Notes under the pieces: model-generated
Told to the model about the DNA's origin: nothing
The model's input: the letters and a program-made list of their open reading frames with translations, nothing else
The model's database searches: none
Shown: piece after piece, positions 16,056 to 25,534 of the stretch
Layout: the number at the start of each line of letters is the position of its first letter
Position numbering within the stretch: the stretch's first letter is position 1
Source: Rhizobacter sp. SG703
GTDB lineage: Bacteria > Pseudomonadota > Gammaproteobacteria > Burkholderiales > Burkholderiaceae_C
DNA: 64,000 bases
Assembly (NCBI RefSeq): GCF_012275445.1
Contig: NZ_JAAZQK010000004.1
Location: forward strand, 124,001 to 188,000
Direction of reading: 5' to 3'
Translations under genes and position numbers: made by a program

Positions 16056-16726
16056 TGGACACGCCGCACCTGCCCCGTCGCCGCCGCACCCGCGGCTTCA
16101 CCTTGATCGAGGTGCTGGTCGCGATGACCATCATGGCGATCGTCGCGATCATGTCGTGGCAGGGCGTCGACGGCATCGTGCGGGCGCGCACCGCGAGCCA
16201 GCAGCGGCTCGAGCAGGTGCTGCGCGTCAGCAGCGTGCTCGCGCAGTGGGAGCAGGACCTCGACAACGCGCAGGACAGCGGCGTGCTGCCGAGCGCGATG
16301 GCCTTCGACGGGGCGTCGATGCGCGTTTCGCGCCGCGTGCCCGGCGGCCTGCAGATGGTGGTTTGGTCGCTGCGCGGCGGCACCTGGCTGCGCTGGGCCG
16401 GCCCGGTCGTCACGACGGCGAGCGAACTGCAGCAGAACTGGATGTCGAGCCAGCAGTTCCTCGGCAGCGAGGTCGGCCAGCTGCGGACGCTGACCGGCCT
16501 GTCCGACTGGCAGGTGTATTACTACCGCGGCAACGCCTGGACCAACGCGCAGTCCAGCGCCGACCCCACGCAGCCGAACAACGGGCAGCCGAATGGCGGG
16601 CAGCCGAACCCGCCGTCCGGCATCACCACCCCGCTGCCGCAGGGCGTGCGCCTGGTGCTGAGCTTCGGCGAAGGCAGCGGCTTCTCCGGCAATGTCACGC
16701 GAGACGTGACGATCGGCCCGCAATGA
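16055..16726 (+). CDS. gspJ: Type II secretion minor pseudopilin GspJ
   Basis: A 223-residue pseudopilin of the tip complex. The leader MDTPHLPRRRRTRG is rich in arginine and precedes FTLIEVLVAMTIMAIVAIMSW. The globular part has the GspJ pattern WEQDLDNAQDSG and LRGGTWLRW. Residues about 170-190 hold a short Asn/Pro/Gly-rich repeat (PNNGQPNGGQPNPPSG) that is not part of the family core and probably forms a flexible loop. Coupled to gspI (TGATG) and gspK (ATGA). Confidence 0.92.
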   Translation: MDTPHLPRRRRTRGFTLIEVLVAMTIMAIVAIMSWQGVDGIVRARTASQQRLEQVLRVSSVLAQWEQDLDNAQDSGVLPSAMAFDGASMRVSRRVPGGLQMVVWSLRGGTWLRWAGPVVTTASELQQNWMSSQQFLGSEVGQLRTLTGLSDWQVYYYRGNAWTNAQSSADPTQPNNGQPNGGQPNPPSGITTPLPQGVRLVLSFGEGSGFSGNVTRDVTIGPQ

Positions 16727-17694
16727 CGCGCCGCCCCGCTCCCTCGGCCTCGTCGCAGCGCGGAGCCGCGCTGCTGATGGCGATGATCATCGTCACGCTG
16801 ATCGCGACGCTCGCGGTGTCGATGGTCTGGCAGCAATGGCGGGCGGTGCAGGTCGAAACGGCCGAGCGCTCGCGCTCGCAGTCCGCGTGGATGCTGTCGG
16901 GCGCACTCGACTGGTCGCGCATCATCCTGAAGGAAGACGCCAAGTCCGGCGGCTCCGACAACCTCGGCGAACCGTGGGCCGTGCCGCTCGAGGAAGCGCG
17001 GCTGTCGACCTTCCTGGCCGCCGACAAGGACAACACCGACGACGCGCCCGACGCCTTCCTGTCCGGCGGCATCACCGACCTGCAGGCGCGCTTCAACCTG
17101 AGCAACCTGGTCGACGGCGGCAAGATCAGCGAGCCCGACCTGCTGGCATTTCGCCGCCTGTGCGAGCGCGCCAACGTCGCGGTGACGGTGGCCGACAACC
17201 TCGCGAAGGGCCTGCTGCAGGCGACGCCGCCCGCCCCTGGGGCCAGCGCGCCCACCGGCACTGCCAATGCGCCGCTGCTGCCGAAGCGCTTCGACCAGTT
17301 GGTCTGGCTCGGCGTCGATGCCGCTGCGCTCGCCCGGCTCGAACCCTACATCACGATCCTGCCCACCCGCACGCCGATCAACGCCAACACCGCCAGCAAG
17401 GAAGTGCTGGCCGCGGTGATCCCGGGCGTCGACCTCGGCACCGCCGAGCGGCTGGTGCAGGTCCGGCTGCGCACGCCGTTCAAGACACCGGCCGACGTCA
17501 AGTCGCAGCTGCCGGGCACCGCGCCCGATCTGAATCCGGCGCAGGTCGGCGTGAACACCAGCTACTTCGAGGTGCGCGGCCGGCTGCGGCTGGCCGACCA
17601 GGTGCTCGAACAGCGCTCGGTGGTCGAACGCCGCGGCACCACCGTCACCCCGTTGTCGCGAGAACGCGTGAGCTCGATGGACAACAGCAATTGA
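16723..17694 (+). CDS. gspK: Type II secretion minor pseudopilin GspK
   Basis: A 323-residue pseudopilin, the largest of the set and the cap of the pseudopilus. The hydrophobic N-terminal helix is GAALLMAMIIVTLIATLAVSM. GspK lacks the usual Glu+5, and none is seen here. The alpha-helical domain contains LQARFNLSNLV and the helix-hairpin-helix-like PINANTASKEVLAAVIPG, diagnostic for GspK. It starts inside the gspJ stop (ATGA). A 124-base gap with a hairpin and a -10-like box separates it from gspL, the only sizeable gap in the first part of the operon. Confidence 0.93.
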   Translation: MTRRPAPSASSQRGAALLMAMIIVTLIATLAVSMVWQQWRAVQVETAERSRSQSAWMLSGALDWSRIILKEDAKSGGSDNLGEPWAVPLEEARLSTFLAADKDNTDDAPDAFLSGGITDLQARFNLSNLVDGGKISEPDLLAFRRLCERANVAVTVADNLAKGLLQATPPAPGASAPTGTANAPLLPKRFDQLVWLGVDAAALARLEPYITILPTRTPINANTASKEVLAAVIPGVDLGTAERLVQVRLRTPFKTPADVKSQLPGTAPDLNPAQVGVNTSYFEVRGRLRLADQVLEQRSVVERRGTTVTPLSRERVSSMDNSN

Positions 17695-17702
17695 CAAGCA
17701 TG

Positions 17703-17722
17703 GACAGCGTCGCCACGCTGTC
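17703..17722 (+). other. Hairpin in the gspK-gspL gap
   Basis: Perfect 8-bp stem GACAGCGT - CGCC - ACGCTGTC eight bases after the gspK stop, without a T run. It could be a processing or stability element. A -10-like TACAAT (17789-17794) further down could restart transcription 25 bases before gspL. Confidence 0.4.
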
Positions 17723-17818
17723 GCAGGAACTACTACAACAAGACACTGTAAGTCGTTGATTTGTTAAGGTTTGCGCGCGCCGCATGCCTACAATGCCGCA
17801 GCCAACATCGCGCCCCCC

Positions 17819-19087
17819 ATGAGCACACTCGTCATCCAGATCCCGCCCCGCCCCCGGTTGCGCGCCAGCGCCCAGGGCCCGGCCGGCGTGGACGGCACGG
17901 GCACCGAGTACGTCTACGCGATGTCGCCCGACGGCTTGTCGATGGCCACCCACGGCCGCTGCGCCGCGTCGCTGCTGCCGAAGGCGAACGTCGTCGTCGC
18001 GGTGCTGGCCGACACCGACATCAGCTGGCACCGCATCACGCTGCCGAAGGCGCCCGCCGCGCGGCTGCGCGCCGCCCTCACCGGCGTGCTCGAAGAAGCG
18101 CTGCTCGACGACGCCGAAGGCGTGCACCTGGCCGTCGCGCCCGAGGCCACCGCCGGCCAGCCGACCTGGATCGCCGCGGTCGACCGCCTGTGGCTCACCG
18201 GCGAACTGGCCGCGCTCGAGAAGGCGCAGGTCTTCGTCGACCGCGTCGTGCCGGTGGCCTGGCCCGACGATCCGCCGACCGGCCACTTCGCCGAAGGCGC
18301 CGCCGACCCGCAAGGTACGCGCGGTGCCGAAGGCATCACGCTGAGCTGGTCGCACCACGACGGCGTCGCGCTCGTCAGCCTGCAGGGCACGCTCGCGCGG
18401 GCGCTGCTGCCGCAGCCGCTGCCCGACGGCGCGCGCTGGAGCGCCACGCCGGCCGCGGCGACTGCCGCCGAGCGCTGGCTCGGCAACCCGATCACCGTGA
18501 TGACGCCGGCCCAGCGCGCGCTGCAGGCCTCGCGCTCGCTGTGGAACCTTCGCCAGTTCTCGCTGGCCCGCAAGAACCGCGGCACGCGCGCGCTGCGCGA
18601 CAGCTGGCGCAAGTTCCTGACCCCCACCTGGCGGCCGCTGCGCTACGGGCTGATCACCCTTGTCGTCGTGCAGCTGCTCGGACTGAACCTGTGGGCCGCG
18701 CACCAGAGCTCGGCGATCTCGGCGCGCCGGCAGGCGATGGTCGCCGTGGTGCAGACCGCCTACCCGCAGGTGCGCGCGGTGCTCGACGCGCCGGCCCAGA
18801 TGCAGCGCGAGACCGACACGCTGCGCGCCCTGGCCGGCCGTCCTGGAGAAACCGATTTCGAGCCGATGCTGCAGGCCGCCGCAGCGGCCTGGCCGCCCGA
18901 TCGCCCGCCGGTCGAGACGCTGAAGTACGAGCCCGGCAAGCTGACGCTCGCGGCCGCCGGCTGGAGCCCGCCGCAGATCGACCAGTTCCGCAACCAGTTG
19001 ACCCCCGCCGGCTGGCAGGTCGAGTCGGTCGATGGCCGGCTGACCATCAGCCGGGCCCCCGCCACGACGCCAGGACGCCCGCTGTGA
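17819..19087 (+). CDS. gspL: Type II secretion inner-membrane platform protein GspL
   Basis: A 422-residue bitopic protein: a cytoplasmic actin-like domain (about 1-270) that binds the GspE ATPase, one membrane helix (about 276-296, LITLVVVQLLGLNLWAAHQ) and a periplasmic ferredoxin-like domain that contacts GspM. Features such as ISWHRITLPKAPAARLRAAL and the C-terminal FRNQLTPAGWQVES match burkholderial GspL. The ATG at 17819 is preferred to an in-frame ATG at 17771, which would add 16 residues to the cytoplasmic domain. No clear SD. The stop overlaps the gspM GTG (GTGA). Confidence 0.9.
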   Translation: MSTLVIQIPPRPRLRASAQGPAGVDGTGTEYVYAMSPDGLSMATHGRCAASLLPKANVVVAVLADTDISWHRITLPKAPAARLRAALTGVLEEALLDDAEGVHLAVAPEATAGQPTWIAAVDRLWLTGELAALEKAQVFVDRVVPVAWPDDPPTGHFAEGAADPQGTRGAEGITLSWSHHDGVALVSLQGTLARALLPQPLPDGARWSATPAAATAAERWLGNPITVMTPAQRALQASRSLWNLRQFSLARKNRGTRALRDSWRKFLTPTWRPLRYGLITLVVVQLLGLNLWAAHQSSAISARRQAMVAVVQTAYPQVRAVLDAPAQMQRETDTLRALAGRPGETDFEPMLQAAAAAWPPDRPPVETLKYEPGKLTLAAAGWSPPQIDQFRNQLTPAGWQVESVDGRLTISRAPATTPGRPL

Positions 19088-19626
19088 GCACCGCCCGCCC
19101 CTCCCGTTCCCAGGGTGCCTCGCGGCTGGCGCTGCCGGCCCCGCTGGCCGCTGCCCGCACCCAGTTCCTCACGATGTGGAGCGGCCTGGCCGCACGCGAG
19201 CGCCTGGGCGCCGGCGCCGCGCTGGTCTGCGTCGGCATCCTGATCGTCTGGATGATCGCGGTCGCGCCGGCGCTGCGCGTGTTGCGCGAGGCGCCGGCCA
19301 CGCTCGACGCGCTCGACGCCCAGCTGCAATCGATGCAGCGCCTGGCCGGCGAAGTGCGCGAGCTGCGCGGCGTCGCGCCGGTGTCGCCGCAGCAGGCGGC
19401 CGAGGCGCTCAAGTCCGCCACCGACCGGCTCGGCGACCGCGGAAGGATCTCGGTGCAGGGCGACCGCGCGACGCTGACGCTGACCGGCGTCTCCGGCGAG
19501 AAGCTGCGCTCCTGGCTCGGCGAAGCCCGCAGCGGCGCGCGCGCGCGGCCGGTCGATGCACAACTGACGCGCGGCCCGCAGGGCTACGCCGGCACCATCC
19601 TCGTGAGCTTCGGAGGGGGCGCCTGA
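19084..19626 (+). CDS. gspM: Type II secretion inner-membrane platform protein GspM
   Basis: A 180-residue protein starting at GTG 19084, which overlaps the gspL stop (GTGA). One membrane helix lies at about residues 43-63 (LVCVGILIVWMIAVAPAL). The segment before it contains the conserved WSGLAARERL, and the periplasmic part has a coiled-coil-like stretch and a small alpha/beta domain (ISVQGDRATLTLTGVSG). GspM stabilises GspL and links the platform to the pseudopilus. The next gene starts at its stop (TGATG). Confidence 0.9.
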   Translation: MSTARPSRSQGASRLALPAPLAAARTQFLTMWSGLAARERLGAGAALVCVGILIVWMIAVAPALRVLREAPATLDALDAQLQSMQRLAGEVRELRGVAPVSPQQAAEALKSATDRLGDRGRISVQGDRATLTLTGVSGEKLRSWLGEARSGARARPVDAQLTRGPQGYAGTILVSFGGGA

Positions 19627-20546
19627 TGGCCACCCGTCCGTTCCTGCGCCCGCTCGGGCGCAACGTGCCGAAACGAGTCGGCAAGCGCCGCTTCGCCGCC
19701 AGCCTGAGCCCGTCGGCCTGGCAGGAATCCACCTTCGCCGAACTGGCCTGGGACCAGTCGCGCGGTGCCGCCACGCGCTGGGGCATCGCCGGCACCATGC
19801 TCGGCCTGCTGTTCGGGCTGGTCGCCTTCGCGCCCGCCAGCTGGTTGGCCGGCGCGATCGAATCGGCCTCCGGCCAGCGCGTGCTGCTGGCCGATGCGCG
19901 CGGCACCGTCTGGTCGGGCAGCGCGGTGGTCGTGCTGACCGGCGGTCCGGGCAGCCGCGATGCCGCGGCGCTGCCGGGCCGGCTCGACTGGTCGCTCGGC
20001 CTGCGCGGCCTCGGCTTCGAACTGGTCGCGCGCCAGGCCTGCTGCCTGAACGGCAGCGTCGCGCTGCAGATCAAGCCCGGCTTCGGCCGGCTGTCGATGA
20101 CGCTGATGCCGCAGGCCGGCTGGACCGGCCAGTGGCCGGGCGCGTTGCTCGGCGGCCTGGGCACGCCGTGGAACACCTTGCAGCTCGGCGGCGCGCTGCG
20201 CCTGGTGTCGCCGGGGCTGACGATGGAATGGGTGCAAGGCCGCTGGCTGCTGAACGGCCGGGCCGACGTCGAACTGATCGGCGCCGCATCCCGCGTGTCG
20301 ACGCTGGAAACATTGGGCAGCTACCGGCTGTCGCTGACCGGCAACGCGGGCGGCGGCCCGTCGCAGCTGAGCCTGACGACGCTCGACGGCGCGCTGCAAC
20401 TCTCGGGCAACGGCAGCGTGGGCGCCAATGGCGTGCGCTTTCGCGGCGAGGCCCGTGCGAACAGCGGCGACGAAGCCGCACTGAGCAACCTGCTGAACAT
20501 CATCGGGCGGCGCAACGGCGCCGTGTCCGTCATTTCGATCGGATGA
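19626..20546 (+). CDS. gspN: Type II secretion system protein N (GspN)
   Basis: A 306-residue inner-membrane-anchored protein. After a basic, non-conserved N-terminus (about 1-50) there is one membrane helix (about 52-75, IAGTMLGLLFGLVAFAPASW). The periplasmic domain carries GTVWSGSAVV and WSLGLRGLGFEL, typical of the GspN family, which is present in only some type II systems and has an unclear role, perhaps in GspC/GspD assembly. Coupled on both sides: TGATG with gspM and ATGA with gspD. Confidence 0.88.
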   Translation: MATRPFLRPLGRNVPKRVGKRRFAASLSPSAWQESTFAELAWDQSRGAATRWGIAGTMLGLLFGLVAFAPASWLAGAIESASGQRVLLADARGTVWSGSAVVVLTGGPGSRDAAALPGRLDWSLGLRGLGFELVARQACCLNGSVALQIKPGFGRLSMTLMPQAGWTGQWPGALLGGLGTPWNTLQLGGALRLVSPGLTMEWVQGRWLLNGRADVELIGAASRVSTLETLGSYRLSLTGNAGGGPSQLSLTTLDGALQLSGNGSVGANGVRFRGEARANSGDEAALSNLLNIIGRRNGAVSVISIG

Positions 20547-22771
20547 GCATGAAAAAGCGCCACTCCCCTCTGCTCCAGCCGCGACGCCCGCTCGTCGGCG
20601 CGCTGGTGGCCGCGCTGTTGACGACCAACCTCGGGGCGTTCCCGGTCGTGCTGGCGCAGCAGCCCGCCACGCCGGCGCCGTCGCGCTTCAAGGGCGAACC
20701 GGTCACCCTCAACTTCGTCAATGCCGACATCGAAGGCGTGTCGCGCGCGATGGGCGCGATCCTGAAGCAGCAGTTCGTCGTCGACCCGCGCGTCAAGGGC
20801 ACGATCACGCTGTTCAGCGAAGAACCGATGACGCCGCGCGAGGCCTACCTGAACTACCTGGCCGCGCTGCGCGGCCTGGGCTTCACGGTGGTCGAGGTCG
20901 GCGGACTGTTCAAGGTCGTGCCCGAGGCCGATGCGAAGCTGCAATCTGGCACCGTGTCGGTCGGCTCGGTGTCGCGCCAGGGCGACCAGGTGCTGACGCA
21001 GATCTTCAAGTTGAGCCACGAGAACGCGAACAACCTGGTGCCGGTGCTGCGTCCGCTGATCAGCCCGAACAACACCATCAACGCGAACCCCGGCAACAAC
21101 ACGCTGGTGATCACCGACTACGCGGACAACCTGACGCGCATCGCGAAGATCATCGCCGCGATGGACACGCCGAGCTCCGGCGACGTCGAGATCATCCCGC
21201 TGAAGTACGCGGTGGCCACCGACCTCGCGACCGTCGTGCAGCGCCTGAGCGACGGCGGCACCGGCGTGCAGGGCGGCGTGCCCGGCGGCGGCGCCACCTC
21301 GTCGATCCTGGTCGATGCCCGCAGCAACGCGCTGATCGTGCGCGCGTCCACGCCGGCCCGCATGGCCAACATCAAGGCGGTGATCGAGAAGCTCGACAAG
21401 CCGATGGTCGGCGACAACCCGATGGGCAACATCTACGTCGTCTACCTGAAGAACGGCGATGCGGTGAAGCTCGCGACCGTGCTGCGCGCGGCGTTCAGCT
21501 CGACCGGCGGCGGTGGCGGAGGCGGTGGCGGCAGCTCGCCGACGGCCGCGCTGTCGCAGGCCGCCAACCCGAACCAGCAAGGCGGCGGCAGCCCGCAGGC
21601 GGTCGCGCCGCTCACGCCGTCGGCCGCGCCGTCGACCGGCGGCATGATCCAGGCCGACCCGGCCAGCAACTCGCTGATCATCACCGCGCCCGAGCCGGTC
21701 TACAAGCAACTGCGCGCCGTCATCGACCAGCTCGATTCGCGCCGCGCGCAGGTCTACATCGAAAGCATGATCGTCGAGGTGACCGGCGACAACGCGGCCG
21801 AAGCCGGCTTCCAGTGGCAGGGGCTGATCGGCAAGAGCGGCGACTCCACCGGCATCGTCGGCGGCACCAACTTCACGCCCAAGAGCGGCAAGGGCAACCT
21901 GGTCCAGATCGATGCGACCGGCGTGGCCGCAGGCCTCGGCGAGGGCTTCAACATCGGCGTGATCCGCAAGTTCGCCGGCCAGTACGGCCTCGCGGCGATC
22001 GCCAACCTGCTGCAGAGCCAGACGAACAGCAACATCATCTCGACCCCGAACCTGATCACGCTCGACAACGAGGAAGCGAAGATCATCGTCGGCAGCAACG
22101 TGCCGTTCATCACCGGCCAGTTCACCAACACCGGCACCGCGACCACCAGCCCGTTCCAGACGGTGGAGCGCAAGGACGTCGGCATCACGCTGAAGATCAA
22201 GCCGCAGATCGGCGAGAACGGAGCGGTGCGCATGACGATCTTCCAGGAGTCGTCCAGCCTGTCCGACAAGGTGGCACCCGGCACGACCAGCGCCGGCCCG
22301 TCGACCAACAAGCGCTCGATCGAATCGACCGTGGTCGTCGACGACGGCGAGATCATCGTGCTCGGCGGCCTGATCGAGGACAAGTACACCGAGACCAACA
22401 ACAAGGTGCCGCTGCTCGGCGACATCCCGGTGCTGGGTGCGCTGTTCCGCAGCCAGAACCGCCAGAAGACGCGCACCAACCTGATGGTGTTCCTGCGCCC
22501 GATCGTGATGCGCGATGCCGCCACCTCGAACGCCGTCTCGCTGGACCGCTACGAGACGATCCGCGCGCAGCAGAAGGCCGAGCAGCCGCGCAACAGCTGG
22601 ATCACGCCGATCAACGAATCGCCGGTGCTGCCGCCGCTGAACACGCTGCAGGATTCGCCGAAGGCGCTGAGCGCGCCGCCGCCGAAGCCGATCCGCAATC
22701 CAGCGCTGCCCGCGGCGCCGGCATCGGGCGCTTCGGCTCCCGACGCGGCCGCCAGCGAGCCGGGGCAGTAA
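20543..22771 (+). CDS. gspD: Type II secretion system secretin GspD
   Basis: A 742-residue outer-membrane secretin. A signal peptide (about 1-38, ending VVLAQ) is followed by the N0 domain (FVNADIEGVSRAMG), N1-N3 domains with repeated DYADNLTRI / DARSNALIVRAST / DPASNSLIITAPEP motifs, and the C-terminal channel domain with the secretin signature (VPLLGDIPVLGALFRS). A glycine run of about ten residues (about 316-326) sits in the N3 domain. The tail is Ala/Pro-rich and has no pilotin S-domain. A dodecamer or larger ring forms the exit pore. The start overlaps the gspN stop (ATGA); a second ATG is two codons later. Confidence 0.96.
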   Translation: MSMKKRHSPLLQPRRPLVGALVAALLTTNLGAFPVVLAQQPATPAPSRFKGEPVTLNFVNADIEGVSRAMGAILKQQFVVDPRVKGTITLFSEEPMTPREAYLNYLAALRGLGFTVVEVGGLFKVVPEADAKLQSGTVSVGSVSRQGDQVLTQIFKLSHENANNLVPVLRPLISPNNTINANPGNNTLVITDYADNLTRIAKIIAAMDTPSSGDVEIIPLKYAVATDLATVVQRLSDGGTGVQGGVPGGGATSSILVDARSNALIVRASTPARMANIKAVIEKLDKPMVGDNPMGNIYVVYLKNGDAVKLATVLRAAFSSTGGGGGGGGGSSPTAALSQAANPNQQGGGSPQAVAPLTPSAAPSTGGMIQADPASNSLIITAPEPVYKQLRAVIDQLDSRRAQVYIESMIVEVTGDNAAEAGFQWQGLIGKSGDSTGIVGGTNFTPKSGKGNLVQIDATGVAAGLGEGFNIGVIRKFAGQYGLAAIANLLQSQTNSNIISTPNLITLDNEEAKIIVGSNVPFITGQFTNTGTATTSPFQTVERKDVGITLKIKPQIGENGAVRMTIFQESSSLSDKVAPGTTSAGPSTNKRSIESTVVVDDGEIIVLGGLIEDKYTETNNKVPLLGDIPVLGALFRSQNRQKTRTNLMVFLRPIVMRDAATSNAVSLDRYETIRAQQKAEQPRNSWITPINESPVLPPLNTLQDSPKALSAPPPKPIRNPALPAAPASGASAPDAAASEPGQ

Positions 22772-22775
22772 GGCC

Positions 22776-24197
22776 ATGGGCGCACGCCACCCCCTGCCCT
22801 ACGCCTACGCGAAGGCGCACACGCTGCTGCTCGAAGACGACGGCGAGCGCCTGGTGCTGTGGGCACCCGAGACGGTGTCGATGCCGGCGCTCAGCGAGGT
22901 GCTGCGGCTGTACTCGATCGACGCGCTGGAGCGCGAGCCGTCGGCCACGCTGGTCAACCGCATCGCCGCCGCCTACGCCGGCGCCGAATCGAGCGCGGCG
23001 GTGGTCATCGGCGAGGTCGAGAGCAAGGTCGACCTGAGCCGCATGATGCAGGACCTGCCGGCCATCGAGGACCTGCTGGAAGCCTCGAACGACGCGCCGA
23101 TCATCCGCATGCTGAACGCGCTGCTGACGCAGGCCGCGAAAGACGGCGCGAGCGACATCCACATCGAGCCCTACGAGCGTTCGAGCTCGGTGCGCTTCCG
23201 CGTGGACGGTACGCTGCGCGAGGTGGTGCAGCCGAACAAGGCGCTGCATGCCGCGCTGATCTCGCGGCTGAAGATCATGGCCGAGCTCGACATCGCCGAG
23301 AAGCGGCTGCCGCAGGACGGCCGCATCTCGCTGCGCATCGGCGGCCGCGCTGTCGACGTGCGGGTGTCGACGCTGCCGTCCTCGCACGGCGAGCGCGCGG
23401 TGCTGCGGCTGCTCGACAAGGGCGAATCCAAGTTCACGCTCGAAGGCCTGGGCATGGGCGGCGACACGCTCGAACGCTTCGACAGGCTGGTGCAGCAGCC
23501 GCACGGCATCGTGCTGGTGACCGGCCCGACCGGTTCCGGCAAGACCACCACGCTGTATGCCTCGCTCGGCCGCGTCGACACCAGCAGCACCAACGTGCTG
23601 ACGGTCGAAGACCCGGTGGAGTACGAACTCGGCGGCATCGGCCAGACGCAGGTCAACGCGAAGATCGACCTGACCTTCGCGAAGGCGCTGCGCGCGATCC
23701 TGCGGCAGGATCCGGACGTCATCATGATCGGCGAGATCCGCGACTTCGAGACCGCGCAGATCGCGGTGCAGGCATCGCTGACGGGCCACCTGGTGCTCGC
23801 GACGCTGCACACCAACGACGCGCCGAGCGCGGTGACCCGGCTCACCGACATGGGCATCGAACCCTTCCTGCTGAGCTCCAGCCTGCTGGGCGTGCTGGCG
23901 CAGCGCCTGGTGCGCAAGCTGTGCCCGCATTGCAAGAAGCAGGACGCCAAGGGCCGCTGGCATCCGGTGGGCTGCAGCGAATGCGGCAACTCCGGCTACA
24001 AGGGCCGCACCGGCGTCTACGAGCTGATGGTGGCTGACGACAAGGTGCGCGCGCTGATCCACAGCCGCGCGGCGGAATCGCAGGTGTTCGTCGCCGCCGA
24101 AGCCGGCGGCATGCGCTCGATGCGTGAAGACGGCGAGCGGCTGGTGCGTGAGGGCGTGACCTCGCTCGAAGAGGTCATGCGGGTCACCAAAGAGTAG
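22776..24197 (+). CDS. gspE: Type II secretion system ATPase GspE
   Basis: A 473-residue hexameric ATPase that powers pseudopilus assembly from the cytoplasm through GspL. Motifs: N2 domain (SDIHIEPYE), Walker A GPTGSGKTTTLY at about 250, Asp box (VLTVEDPVEYE), Walker B (DPDVIMIGEIRDFETA), His box (TGHLVLATLHTNDA), and a zinc-binding CPHC...CSEC pair at about 383-402, absent from retraction ATPases. The N-terminal GspL-binding part is present but short. It begins four bases after the gspD stop. Confidence 0.96.
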   Translation: MGARHPLPYAYAKAHTLLLEDDGERLVLWAPETVSMPALSEVLRLYSIDALEREPSATLVNRIAAAYAGAESSAAVVIGEVESKVDLSRMMQDLPAIEDLLEASNDAPIIRMLNALLTQAAKDGASDIHIEPYERSSSVRFRVDGTLREVVQPNKALHAALISRLKIMAELDIAEKRLPQDGRISLRIGGRAVDVRVSTLPSSHGERAVLRLLDKGESKFTLEGLGMGGDTLERFDRLVQQPHGIVLVTGPTGSGKTTTLYASLGRVDTSSTNVLTVEDPVEYELGGIGQTQVNAKIDLTFAKALRAILRQDPDVIMIGEIRDFETAQIAVQASLTGHLVLATLHTNDAPSAVTRLTDMGIEPFLLSSSLLGVLAQRLVRKLCPHCKKQDAKGRWHPVGCSECGNSGYKGRTGVYELMVADDKVRALIHSRAAESQVFVAAEAGGMRSMREDGERLVREGVTSLEEVMRVTKE

Positions 24198-24229
24198 ACA
24201 CGAGAGCACCCAGGAAAGAGCACGCCGAC

Positions 24230-25444
24230 ATGCCCGCCTACAAGTTCGAGGCGATCGACGCCGCCGGCAAGACCAACAGCGGTCTGCTGGAGGCCGACAA
24301 CGCGAAGGCCGCGCGCGCGCAATTGCGGGCGCAGGCGCTGGTGCCGCTGGAGGTGACGCAGGTCGCGTCGGCCGGCACGCAGGCCACCGGCCTGAAGATC
24401 GTGCGCCGGGTGTTCAGCTCGACCGGGCTCGCGGTGTGGACGCGCCAGCTGGCCGGGCTGGTCGGATCGGGCCTGCCGCTGGAGCGCGCGTTGACGGCGC
24501 TGAGCGACGAAGCCGAAGACCCGAAGCAGCGCGAGCTGATCGCCCACCTGCGCAGCGAGGTCAACGGCGGCTCGCCGTTCGCCCGTGCGCTGGGCAGTGC
24601 GCCGCGCGAGTTCGACGACGTGTACCGCGCGGTGGTCGGCGCCGGCGAGCAGAGCGGCGCGCTGGGCCGCGTGCTCGAGCGGTTGGCCGACGACCTGGAA
24701 GAGCGGCAGCAGCTCAAGTCGAAGATCATCGGCGCGACGCTGTACCCGGCGATCGTCTCGCTGATCGCGGTGGTGATCGTGGTCTTCCTGGTGACCTACG
24801 TGGTGCCGCAGGTGGCGTCGGTGTTCATCAGCTCGAAGCGGGCGCTGCCGGGGCTGACGGTCGCGATGCTCGCGATCAGCGCCTTCCTGCGCAGCTACGG
24901 CTGGCTGCTGCTGATCGCGATCGCCGGCGGCGTCACGACGCTGCGGCTGATGCTGCGCAACGCGTTGTTCCGCGAGCAGTTCGATTCGAGCTGGCTGACG
25001 CTGCCGCTGATCGGCAAGCTCTCGCGCGGCTACAACGCGGCGCGCTTCGCCGGCACGATGGCGATGCTGGCGAATGCCGGCGTGCCGATCCTGAAGGCGC
25101 TGCAGGCTGCGGCCGAGACGCTGTCGAACCACGCGATGCGGGCCGACGCGATGGATGCGCTGGTGCAGGTGCGCGAAGGCGCGCCGTTCGCATCGGCGCT
25201 GGCGGCCAAGAAGCGCTTCCCGGGGATCCTGGCGATGTTCGCGCGGCTGGGCGAGCAGACCGGCCAGTTGCCGCAGATGCTCGACCGGGCGGCCAAGCAG
25301 CTCGGGCAGGAAGTGCAACGCCGCGCGATGGCGATGGCGACGATCCTGGAGCCCCTGCTGATCGTCGCGATGGGCGCCGCGGTGATGCTGATCGTGCTGG
25401 CGGTGCTGCTGCCGATCATCCAGCTGAACACCTGGGTGAAATAG
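24230..25444 (+). CDS. gspF: Type II secretion inner-membrane protein GspF
   Basis: A 404-residue polytopic platform protein. It opens with the family hallmark MPAYKFEAIDAAGKTNSG. Two homologous cytoplasmic T2SSF domains (about 68-190 and 270-395) each precede membrane helices, about three in all (for example IVSLIAVVIVVFLVTYVVPQV and AVMLIVLAVLLPIIQLN). GspF contacts GspE and GspL and probably rotates or relays ATPase motion to the pseudopilins. Last gene of the operon; no T-rich terminator follows, only a GC-rich hairpin repeat. Confidence 0.95.
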   Translation: MPAYKFEAIDAAGKTNSGLLEADNAKAARAQLRAQALVPLEVTQVASAGTQATGLKIVRRVFSSTGLAVWTRQLAGLVGSGLPLERALTALSDEAEDPKQRELIAHLRSEVNGGSPFARALGSAPREFDDVYRAVVGAGEQSGALGRVLERLADDLEERQQLKSKIIGATLYPAIVSLIAVVIVVFLVTYVVPQVASVFISSKRALPGLTVAMLAISAFLRSYGWLLLIAIAGGVTTLRLMLRNALFREQFDSSWLTLPLIGKLSRGYNAARFAGTMAMLANAGVPILKALQAAAETLSNHAMRADAMDALVQVREGAPFASALAAKKRFPGILAMFARLGEQTGQLPQMLDRAAKQLGQEVQRRAMAMATILEPLLIVAMGAAVMLIVLAVLLPIIQLNTWVK

Positions 25445-25467
25445 GGCCCCCACGTCGCTGCGCTCCT

Positions 25468-25481
25468 GCCCCCGAGGGGGC
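25468..25481. repeat. GC-rich intergenic hairpin after the gsp operon
   Basis: GCCCCC GA GGGGGC, embedded in a stretch (25444-25520) with several G/C runs of the kind seen as intergenic repeats in Comamonadaceae-like genomes. No T tract, so only a weak terminator if any. Confidence 0.45.
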
Positions 25482-25534
25482 GCCACCCAAGGGGCCCGGC
25501 AAAGCCGGTTCCCCGGGTGTTGCTTGATCAGGCT

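Noticed and set aside
20321-22777. Long minus-strand frame opposite gspD
   Set aside because: Antisense shadow of the secretin gene without recognisable domains.
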